This document shows positions 28,288 to 35,419 of a stretch of DNA of 64,000 nucleotides, one piece after another. The stretch spans positions 1 through 64,000 of the forward strand of contig JANXOM010000295.1 of NCBI GenBank assembly GCA_025353585.1. Direction: 5' to 3'. This DNA is from Deltaproteobacteria bacterium. GTDB taxonomy: Bacteria > Myxococcota_A > Polyangia > Haliangiales > Haliangiaceae. Both the position numbers and the translations under genes were made by a program. The notes under the pieces were generated by a model, which did not search any database, had not been told where the DNA came from, and saw nothing but the letters and a program-made list of their open reading frames with translations. Each line of letters starts with the position of its first letter. Positions within the stretch are counted from its first letter, which is position 1.

Positions 28288-30570
28288 CTACGTGCGCCGA
28301 CGCGCCGAGCCGGCCTGCACCTTGCGCCGCCGGAGCCGCGTCGACTCCTTGAGCCGGCGGTCGGTGCGCTCGATCATCTGCTGCTGGCTGTGCTTCGCGC
28401 CCGCGCCGTTGCGCTGCACGTAGCTGCCATCGCTCCGCATGTCCCACGCGCCGCGCTGATCGGTGAGCTGCGTGTCGAGCAGGTAGCGCAGCTCGCTCTG
28501 CAGGCGCGGATCCTCGATCGGCACGAGCACCTCGACGCGCTTCTCGAGGTTGCGCTGCATCGCGTCCGCCGACCCGATATAGTACTCGGGCTTGCCGCCG
28601 TTCGCGAAGTAGTAGATCCGGCCGTGCTCGAGGAAGCGGCCGATGACGCTGACGACCTTGACCGTCGGGCTCACGCCGTCGAGGCCGGGCCGCAGCCGGC
28701 ACGTGTCGCGTACGATCAGGTCGATCGTCACGCCGCGCTGCGAGGCGCGGTAGAGCGCGCGCACGATGTCCACGTCCTCGAGCGCGTTGAGCTTCCACTG
28801 GATGTGGCCGCGCTCGCCGGCGCCCTGCAGCGCGATCTCGCGGTCGATCTTCTCGAGCAGGGCCTGCTTGAGCATCTTCGGGGCGGCGAGGAGCTTCGTG
28901 TACTTGCGGCGCGGCTTGTAGCCGGTCGTCAGGTAGTTGAAGAGCTCGGTCAGGTCGCGGCCGAGCGCGTCGTCGCACGTGAACAGGCCGACGTCCGTGT
29001 ACAGGCGCGCCGTGCCGGCGTGGTAGTTGCCGGTCGCGACGTGCGCGTACCGGCGCAGCCCGTCGAAGTCCTGGCGGACGACGAGGATGATCTTCGTGTG
29101 CGTCTTGAGCCCGACGACGCCGTACGTGACGTGGATGCCCGCGCGCTCCATGCGCGACGCCCACTTGATGTTGGCCTCCTCGTCGAAGCGCGCCTTGAGC
29201 TCCAGCACCACCGCGCACTGCTTGCCGTTCTTCGCCGCGCGCACGAGGTGGCGGATGACCTCGGAGTCGCGCGAGGTCCGGTACAGGGTCATCTTGATCG
29301 CGCGAACCTTGGGGTCATCCGACGCCTCCCGCAGGAACCGCTCCACCGACTGGTGGAACGACTCGTACGGGTGCTGGACCATCAGGCTCTTCGCGTCGCG
29401 GATCGCGTGGAAGATGCTGCCGTCGGAGAGGAAGTCGATCGGCTGCGCCGGGACGTGGGGCGCGTCGTGGAGCTCGGGGATGTCGAGCAGCGCGATCTCC
29501 ATGACGTCGCGCTGGCCGAGCATGCCTTCCGCCTCGAAGACGTCGCTCTGCTCGTCGAGACCGAGCTCGGCGGCGATCCGGCCGCGCAGCAGCGGCGCCA
29601 TGTTGCGGTCGACCTGCAGCCGGACCACGGGCGCGAAGCGGCGCTGCCGCAGCTCGAGCTCGATCATCTCGAGCAGGTCGTCGGCGTCCTCCTCGGTGCT
29701 CTCCGTGATCGCGTTGCGCGTGACGCGGAAGACCGAGCACGCCTCGATCTCCATGCCCGGGAACAGGAGGTCGAGGTTGTTCGCCATCACGTCGGCGAGG
29801 TCGACGAACGTGCGCGTGTTGCCGAGGCGGACAAAGCGCTGCGTGCCGCCGCCGATCGGCACCTTGACGCGCGCGAGCAAGGACTCGCTGTCGTTCGAGT
29901 AGCGCAGCGAGACGAGCAGGTTCAGCGACAGGTTCGAGACGAACGGAAACGGGTGGGCCGGATCCATCGCCTGCGGCGTGACGAGCGGGAAGATGTTGCG
30001 CAGGTAGAACTCGCGGACCCACGCCTGCTGCGTGACGTCGAGCTCCTTGAACGGCGCGATCCACACGCCGAGGCCGCGCAGGTCGGCGAGGATCTTCTCG
30101 TAGACCGCGACCTTCTTCTTCTCGAGCGCCGTGATGAGCTCGAGGCAATCGACGATCTGCTGCGCGGGCGTGCGCCCGTCCGGCGTCACCGAGAGGACCT
30201 GCGCGCCGACCTGCTGCTTGAGGCCGCCGATGCGCTTCTGGAAGAACTCGTCGATGTTGGAGCTGACGATCGAGACGAACTTCATCCGCTCGAGGAGCGG
30301 GACGCGGTCGTCCTCGGCCTCGTGCAACACGCGCCAGCAGAAGTTCAGGTACGTCAGCTCGCGGTTGAGGTAGAGCTCGGGCGAGCCGAGGTCCGTCGGG
30401 ATCGCGTCGCCGATGCCCGGCGCGGGCGGCGTGCGGCCGATGACCTCGATGTGGCGCAGCGACGGGCGGTTCGGCGGCACGGCGTCGGGTGCCGCGCCAT
30501 CGGGGACCAGCTCGAGGCGATGCAGGCCCGAGACATCCGGAGGAATCGTGACAGGACGTTCAACCGGCAT
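28288..30570 (-). CDS. ppk1: Polyphosphate kinase 1
   Basis: 760 residues. Polymerises phosphate from ATP reversibly, at the inner membrane face. Family motifs: YLNRELTYLNFCWRVLHEA (N domain), SNIDEFFQKRIGGLKQQ, QHPYESFHQSVERFLREA, the autophosphorylated His in GLKTHTKIILV, and the second phospholipase-D-like half with VRDTCRLRPG. Length is slightly above the usual ~700. A PPK2-type enzyme lies 10 kb away, so synthesis and use of polyphosphate are both encoded here. Confidence 0.95.
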   Translation of the reverse strand: MPVERPVTIPPDVSGLHRLELVPDGAAPDAVPPNRPSLRHIEVIGRTPPAPGIGDAIPTDLGSPELYLNRELTYLNFCWRVLHEAEDDRVPLLERMKFVSIVSSNIDEFFQKRIGGLKQQVGAQVLSVTPDGRTPAQQIVDCLELITALEKKKVAVYEKILADLRGLGVWIAPFKELDVTQQAWVREFYLRNIFPLVTPQAMDPAHPFPFVSNLSLNLLVSLRYSNDSESLLARVKVPIGGGTQRFVRLGNTRTFVDLADVMANNLDLLFPGMEIEACSVFRVTRNAITESTEEDADDLLEMIELELRQRRFAPVVRLQVDRNMAPLLRGRIAAELGLDEQSDVFEAEGMLGQRDVMEIALLDIPELHDAPHVPAQPIDFLSDGSIFHAIRDAKSLMVQHPYESFHQSVERFLREASDDPKVRAIKMTLYRTSRDSEVIRHLVRAAKNGKQCAVVLELKARFDEEANIKWASRMERAGIHVTYGVVGLKTHTKIILVVRQDFDGLRRYAHVATGNYHAGTARLYTDVGLFTCDDALGRDLTELFNYLTTGYKPRRKYTKLLAAPKMLKQALLEKIDREIALQGAGERGHIQWKLNALEDVDIVRALYRASQRGVTIDLIVRDTCRLRPGLDGVSPTVKVVSVIGRFLEHGRIYYFANGGKPEYYIGSADAMQRNLEKRVEVLVPIEDPRLQSELRYLLDTQLTDQRGAWDMRSDGSYVQRNGAGAKHSQQQMIERTDRRLKESTRLRRRKVQAGSARRRT

Positions 30571-30579
30571 CGGTCAGAT

Positions 30580-30615
30580 AGTATAGCGCCCCCGTGACGG
30601 CGGCGTTACACGCCG
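30580..30615 (-). promoter_or_regulatory. Candidate ppk1 promoter: TATACT -10 box and adjacent hairpin
   Basis: TATACT (30585-30580, minus strand) lies 9 nt before the ppk1 ATG. Just upstream, CGGCG-TTACA-CGCCG (30601-30615) is a perfect 5-bp inverted repeat near the expected -35, a possible operator. Confidence 0.4.
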
Positions 30616-30637
30616 GACCGGTTGGATCAGCGAGTGA

Positions 30638-31333
30638 TCACGTGGGCTTGGCCTGTCCGGAATTCGGATAGTACCAGCGGCCGTTGAACGGGTTGATCCG
30701 CCGCAACTCCGCGCCCTGGTACAGGTCGATCTGGCCGCCCACGATCGAGACCTGCGAGACCCGCTCGGGGCCGAGCTCGACCTTCCACAGCGCCTTGCCG
30801 GTCTGCAGATCGATCGCGATGATCTGGTGCCAGCCCGGGCCGCCCACCAGCTCGTAGCTGCGCACGCCGTCGTGCAGCGTGAGCGGGACGGCCGCCTCGT
30901 CGGGCTTCTCGAACGCGAGCTGCGGCGGGATCGGCTCGTGCTCCGGGGCGAGGAACAGCGAGCCACCCTTCGTGCCGTCGGGCAGGCCGAGCGCCCAGAC
31001 CTCCTCGCGGCCATCGCGCTCGACGCGCACCGACATCGTGTTCGCGCTCCACGCGATCGCGGAGCGCCCGGCGCGGCCGGCGTAGTGCGGGATGAACTGC
31101 GTCCAGCGCAGCTCGTCACCGGCCCAGACCTCGACGAACGAGTGCTCGCCGCCGTCCTCGGCGCGGATGATGATCTTCGCGCCGCCATCGATGGCGACGG
31201 TGTCGACCGTGGCCCCGGGGGTCGGCTTCGCGTGCTTGATGTACCAGACGCCGAGACCGCCGACCGCGACGCCCACGGCGACGAGCGCGGGGCCGAGCCA
31301 GCCGAGTCGGCGTCGGGGCGTGACCGGCGGCAT
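30638..31333 (-). CDS. Membrane-anchored beta-propeller-like protein
   Basis: 231 residues. One N-terminal helix (LGWLGPALVAVGVAVGGLGVWYI, about 10-32). The exported part has repeated strands with a PQQ-type blade, GWHQIIAIDLQTGKALWKVE, but too few blades for a full propeller. Cytoplasmic tail RRR suggests N-in orientation. Function unknown. It starts 3 bp after the upstream zinc-ribbon gene's stop (31337), so the two are co-transcribed. Confidence 0.6.
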   Translation of the reverse strand: MPPVTPRRRLGWLGPALVAVGVAVGGLGVWYIKHAKPTPGATVDTVAIDGGAKIIIRAEDGGEHSFVEVWAGDELRWTQFIPHYAGRAGRSAIAWSANTMSVRVERDGREEVWALGLPDGTKGGSLFLAPEHEPIPPQLAFEKPDEAAVPLTLHDGVRSYELVGGPGWHQIIAIDLQTGKALWKVELGPERVSQVSIVGGQIDLYQGAELRRINPFNGRWYYPNSGQAKPT

Positions 31334-31336
31334 GGG

Positions 31337-31831
31337 TCAGCTGTTGGGCAGCGGCTTGCCGCCGGCGCTCGGGTTCGCGTGGTCGAACGGCTTGGGGCGC
31401 TCGAGGACGGTGTTCTTGGGATCGGGCGCCTTCGCCTGCACGAGGACGCGGCGGCCGCCGGCGAAGAAGACGGTGACCTTGCCAGGTTCGGAGATCTCGA
31501 CGACGCCCTGGCCGAAGTTCGGGTGCTCCACGCGATCGCCGACGGTGAAGCTCTCGCTCGCGCGGTAGCCCTTCACGGGACGCGCGAGATCCGCGGCCAC
31601 GAGCGGCTTGTCGAAGCGCTCCACGGGAGCTCGCTCGGCACGCGGCGCGCGCGGCACGCCCGCCGTCTTCTTCGCCGCCAGCCCGTTCGGGTTCTTGTAG
31701 CGGTGCTCCTTGTTGCACTCCTTGCAGTGCACCTTGACGATCTGTTCGCCGACCTTTGCGACGACGACGTGCCAGACGTCTCCGCACTTGGAACACAGAG
31801 CTTCAACATCGGCTCCGACGGAGGCTGTCAT
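31337..31831 (-). CDS. Zinc-ribbon/Tudor-like regulatory protein
   Basis: 164 residues. N-terminal CSKC and, 19 residues on, CKEC form a probable zinc ribbon. A basic Ala/Lys/Pro linker (about 50-85) leads to a small beta-barrel, VGDRVEHPNFGQGVVEIS then KVTVFFAGGRRVLVQA, similar to the nucleic-acid- or polymerase-binding barrel seen at the C-terminus of UvrD-like helicases and in CarD-like proteins. A DNA- or RNA-polymerase-linked role is an inference. TATTAT box 8 nt before the ATG. Confidence 0.6.
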   Translation of the reverse strand: MTASVGADVEALCSKCGDVWHVVVAKVGEQIVKVHCKECNKEHRYKNPNGLAAKKTAGVPRAPRAERAPVERFDKPLVAADLARPVKGYRASESFTVGDRVEHPNFGQGVVEISEPGKVTVFFAGGRRVLVQAKAPDPKNTVLERPKPFDHANPSAGGKPLPNS

Positions 31832-31839
31832 CGCGGCGG

Positions 31840-31845
31840 ATAATA
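31840..31845 (-). promoter_or_regulatory. Candidate -10 box (TATTAT)
   Basis: Minus-strand TATTAT, 8 nt before ATG 31831. TCGACT lies 17 nt further upstream (31868-31863), a fair -35 match. Confidence 0.5.
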
Positions 31846-31888
31846 CCCCCAGGTCTCGTCCGAGTCGATCCGTGGTATTCGGAGATCC

Positions 31889-32809
31889 ATGAGTCAGGCG
31901 GCGGCGGACTCGCTGGTGGCGGAGGCGGAGGGGCTCTTCCGCGCCGAGCGGTTCGTCGAGGCGCTCGCACGGTACGAGCGCGCCGCGCAGATCTACCCGA
32001 GCCACGCCCTCGCGTGGAAGGGTATCGGCAACATGCTGCTGTGCCTGGAGCGACCTCATGACGCAGCCCAGGCGTTCGATCGCGCGATCGGGCTGCGCCC
32101 GGAGAGCGCCACGGCGCTGTGGGGCGGCGCGGTCGCGCACGCGGACGTCGGCAATCGCGTGATGGCGCAGAACTACCTGCGGCGCGCGCTCGCGTTGCAG
32201 CCGACGTGGATCGAGATGGCGCGCTCGGTGCCCACGCTCGTGCCGTTCCTGCAGGTCTCCACGCGCGCGGCGGATCTCCTGCGCACCGCGCTCGGCGCGT
32301 ACTCGGCGCGCACGTATCGCCACGCGGCGGAGCAGAGCCGCAGCGTGGAGATCGGCCGGATCGCGGGGTCGCCCGAGGTCGGACTGTGGACCTACCTGAC
32401 GATCGGCCTGTCGAACACGCAGTGGCCCGACGCCGGGCGGCCGCGCATCGAGCTCGTCATGGCCAGCACGATCGACGACGAGGTCTGCGGCCAGATCCTC
32501 GCGAACCTCGTGTTTCACCTGGCGGAGACGCAGTTCTTCCCCGAGCCCGGCACGATGGTCCGCGATGTCGTCGCGGCGCTCGGCGCGAGCAACCTGTCCG
32601 CGCGCTTGCCGCACGTGTACGTGATCCGCCCGCGCGCCTGGGGCCTCCACCTGCCCCTGGACATCGGGCCGCCGCCGATCACGCTCGCGCAGGTCGTACC
32701 CGTCAGCGAGAGCGAGTACCAGACGTGGCGCCGCGGGGTCTCGCACTTCGAGTCCGACCTCTCGCAGCGCGCGGTCGACGTCTCCGATCTGCGCCGCACG
32801 GGCGCCTAG
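31889..32809 (+). CDS. TPR plus suppressor-of-fused (SUFU) domain protein
   Basis: 306 residues. Residues 1-95 are about 2.5 TPR units (ALARYERAAQIYPSHALAWK and DAAQAFDRAIGLRPESATALW). Residues ~125-300 match the SUFU domain: VGLWTYLTIGLSNTQWPD, ANLVFHLAETQFFPEPGTMV and PRAWGLHLPLDIGPPPITLA. In bacteria SUFU domains are often immunity proteins against polymorphic toxins, but no toxin gene is adjacent, so a general protein-interaction role is equally possible. No signal peptide. Ends in TAG. Confidence 0.75.
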   Translation: MSQAAADSLVAEAEGLFRAERFVEALARYERAAQIYPSHALAWKGIGNMLLCLERPHDAAQAFDRAIGLRPESATALWGGAVAHADVGNRVMAQNYLRRALALQPTWIEMARSVPTLVPFLQVSTRAADLLRTALGAYSARTYRHAAEQSRSVEIGRIAGSPEVGLWTYLTIGLSNTQWPDAGRPRIELVMASTIDDEVCGQILANLVFHLAETQFFPEPGTMVRDVVAALGASNLSARLPHVYVIRPRAWGLHLPLDIGPPPITLAQVVPVSESEYQTWRRGVSHFESDLSQRAVDVSDLRRTGA

Positions 32810-32813
32810 CCGC

Positions 32814-32853
32814 GCTGCGGGTCCCGGCCTGCAGCTGCGGGCCCGAGCCTGCG
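32814..32853. repeat. Two-copy 20-bp direct repeat
   Basis: Units 32814-32833 and 32834-32853 begin GCTGCGGG and end CCTGC, matching at 16 of 20 positions. It lies just after the TPR-SUFU stop, in the 123-bp gap before the next gene. Confidence 0.5.
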
Positions 32854-32932
32854 GCGGGCGCAGCGTAAGTCCTCGTGATCGCGCGCATCGCCGTGTGATC
32901 GCTCCTTGCACGAGGGAGCAGCAGGAGGACCC

Positions 32933-33958
32933 ATGACCCGCAGCTGTTTGTTCCTGCTGCTCGTTTCGATCGTCGGCTGTCGCGCGTCAGATCCGCGCGC
33001 GGTCGCGGGCCGGCACGACAGAACGTACGGCCACCAGACGGACGGCGACGCGACCCCGACGGATGGGGGCGTCGATTGCCCGCCGCCCCCGGAGTGCGGG
33101 TCCGCCGCGGACTGCGTCGAGGGCCTGATCTGCCTGGGGAGCGCCTGCGTCGTCGCGCCGTGCGGCTCGGACGCGGACTGCCCGACGACCGAGGCGTGCG
33201 GCGAGGGCTCCTGCCACGAGCCGGCTTGCGCGGACTGCCCCGACGGCAGCCACTGCGTGATCGGCACGTTCCCCGATCCGAGCGTATCGGCGCCGCTCGA
33301 CCACGTGTGCGCGCCGGATCAATGCGAGGACGACTCCACGTGCCCGAGCGGCACGGCGTGCGCCGAGGGCAGCTGCGAGCCGACGCCGCCGACGTGTAGC
33401 GACGACGGTCAGTGCCCGCGCGGCCGCTGCGTGATCGAAGTGGGCGGGCTGGGCACGTGCACCGCGCCGGGCTGCCTCGCGGACGCGGACTGCGGGGCGG
33501 GCGACCGCTGCGAGGACGGCGCGTGCGTCGATGGCCCGCCGCCGTGCCACGCCGACGAGGACTGCGCGGGCGGGACGTGCCACGTCGCGACGGGCACGTG
33601 CCTGCCGCCGCACGGCTGCGTGTTCGACGGCGATTGCGTGGACGCCGAGACCTGCGTGGGCGGGGTCTGCGAGGTGGTGGTCGAGCCGGGCGACGCCGGC
33701 GTCGATGGCGGCGTCGATGGCGGCGGCGATGGCGGCGTCGGCGCGCCCGACGCCGGCCTTGTCACCGAGCCTGACGCCGGGCCCGACGCCAGGCCCGACG
33801 CCGGACCCGACGCCGGGATCGTGCCTGCCGACGCCATCATCGTGGTCCCCGCCGACGCCGGGAGCGGGAGCGCGGTCTGCGCGTGCCTCCCCGACGCCCA
33901 TCCGTCGTCAGGGATCACCGCGCTGGCGACCGCCTGCAAGTGCGCCGCGGCGCAGTAG
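32933..33958 (+). CDS. Secreted Cys-rich repeat lipoprotein
   Basis: 341 residues with an excellent AGGAGG Shine-Dalgarno. Signal LFLLLVSIVGC (Cys16) is a lipobox. Residues ~50-250 are at least six Cys-rich repeats of the form C-x(3)-DC-x(5-7)-C-x(4)-C (e.g. CGSDADCPTTEACGEGSC), the short disulfide repeats common on myxobacterial surface proteins. Residues ~255-310 are low-complexity Asp-Ala-Gly-Pro (PDAGPDA units), likely an extended stalk. Followed 29 bp later by another lipoprotein gene. No enzymatic domain. Confidence 0.75.
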   Translation: MTRSCLFLLLVSIVGCRASDPRAVAGRHDRTYGHQTDGDATPTDGGVDCPPPPECGSAADCVEGLICLGSACVVAPCGSDADCPTTEACGEGSCHEPACADCPDGSHCVIGTFPDPSVSAPLDHVCAPDQCEDDSTCPSGTACAEGSCEPTPPTCSDDGQCPRGRCVIEVGGLGTCTAPGCLADADCGAGDRCEDGACVDGPPPCHADEDCAGGTCHVATGTCLPPHGCVFDGDCVDAETCVGGVCEVVVEPGDAGVDGGVDGGGDGGVGAPDAGLVTEPDAGPDARPDAGPDAGIVPADAIIVVPADAGSGSAVCACLPDAHPSSGITALATACKCAAAQ

Positions 33959-33987
33959 CTCACAACCCAACATCCAGGAGCACGCTC

Positions 33988-35370
33988 ATGCGCACTCTCG
34001 CCTCGCTCTCTCTGGTCGCCGTCCTCGGCGGCTGCGTTCCCACGTCCACCGCCACCTCGAGCGACCAGGCCGCCGAGACCGAAGCGCCCACCGATGCCGG
34101 CCCCGGGAGCACCTGCGGTGGCCCTGACGGCTGCAAGGATCCCGAGAAAGAGGCGGGCTCCTACGTGAGCATCGGTGTCATGCCGGCGCCGTATCCGATC
34201 AGCTGGCAGAGCCCGTTCTCGCTCTTCGTCACGACGCTCGGGACGTCAGCGGCGGCCGCCGGGCTCGATCGCTCCCACTCGATCGGTCACGTGCTCCTCA
34301 AGGTGCGGTGCGGGAGCGACGAGCCGTACTACATCAGCCAGACCGGCGCGAACGGCAAGGCCGCGTTCCAGTTCCTCGACATCTACACGCAGGGTCCGAG
34401 CTACCTGTTCGTCACCCAGAACGACGGCAAGCTCTACGCGGACGCGGACGCAAAAAAAGACTGGGACGGCGCGGTCGAGAAGCAGGAGGCGCTCGGGGAC
34501 AAGGGCACGTACGACGTCGATCCCGAGCCGCGCGATCTCGGCGATGCGCCGTGGCAACTGTGGGGGATGAGCGCCGTCAAGAAGGCGGTTCGTGACCTCG
34601 CGCCGGTCTCGCGCCACCGGTTCGTGCGCGCCACCATCCGGTTGACCGACGCGCAGTGCAAGGCGATCGGGACGTGGCGAGACGAGTACGTCAAGACCGG
34701 CGGCGCCACGCGCTACGCCGTGCACCGCGCGCCGTGGGTGATGGACACGGCGGCGAAGTACGACGGCGGCGGCTGCGCGTCGGTCGGCTTCGCGGGCGCG
34801 TTCTATGCCGCGGGCCTCGACTTCAAGCAGGCCGCGACCCGCGTCACCGAGCGGCTCGCGATCGGGACCTCGCGCTTGCCGAACTCGATCATCAAGAACG
34901 CGCGGAAGCCGAACGGCTGGTTCAACGTGCAGAACTCGGGTCGCTACGTCCCGGGCAGCATCCCGTGCGCGAAGGAGGGCGACGAGTGCTACAGCGCGAG
35001 CATCTCGTGGGACGACCCGCACTGGCAGAACTGGAGCGGCGGCCTGCGCCCCGGGATCTGGGGGCGAGACCCGAAGGATGACGAGGGCTCGTTCAGCAAG
35101 GCGTGGGAGACCAACAAGGCGGTCAAGTCACGCATCGTCCCGCTGATCATCTTCGAGCCCGAGCGGTTCTACAAGGAGATCCTCGGTCGCTGGACCGACG
35201 ACAAGTACGCCGCGTTCACCTACAGCAGCTGGTGCAAGATCCCCGGCAAGGTCCCGACGATCGTCTACGACGCGCGACAGCTGACCGGCCGGAACGAGGT
35301 CGCGGCGGGGCGCCCCAAGGGCATCGTGAACGGCTTCTTGAACACCGACACGATGCTGCCAGCACCCTGA
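33988..35370 (+). CDS. Predicted lipoprotein, possibly a permuted NlpC/P60-type fold
   Basis: 460 residues; AGGAG is 8 nt before the ATG. Signal LSLVAVLGGC (Cys16). A Ser/Thr/Pro linker (about 17-60) is followed by a large domain with SHSIGHVLLKVRCG (His near residue 98) and, later, GGGCASVGFAGAFYAAGLDF (Cys near 258). A His-then-Cys order, with GHxxL and a Cys followed by a hydrophobic helix, resembles circularly permuted NlpC/P60 (LRAT/YiiX-like) enzymes. This is only a pattern match; no database call is claimed. It probably forms a pair with the Cys-rich lipoprotein upstream. Confidence 0.65.
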   Translation: MRTLASLSLVAVLGGCVPTSTATSSDQAAETEAPTDAGPGSTCGGPDGCKDPEKEAGSYVSIGVMPAPYPISWQSPFSLFVTTLGTSAAAAGLDRSHSIGHVLLKVRCGSDEPYYISQTGANGKAAFQFLDIYTQGPSYLFVTQNDGKLYADADAKKDWDGAVEKQEALGDKGTYDVDPEPRDLGDAPWQLWGMSAVKKAVRDLAPVSRHRFVRATIRLTDAQCKAIGTWRDEYVKTGGATRYAVHRAPWVMDTAAKYDGGGCASVGFAGAFYAAGLDFKQAATRVTERLAIGTSRLPNSIIKNARKPNGWFNVQNSGRYVPGSIPCAKEGDECYSASISWDDPHWQNWSGGLRPGIWGRDPKDDEGSFSKAWETNKAVKSRIVPLIIFEPERFYKEILGRWTDDKYAAFTYSSWCKIPGKVPTIVYDARQLTGRNEVAAGRPKGIVNGFLNTDTMLPAP

Positions 35371-35419
35371 CATCGCGTCTTCGCCGCCCATCCCTCGCGT
35401 TGGGGTCGGCGTCGCCGGT

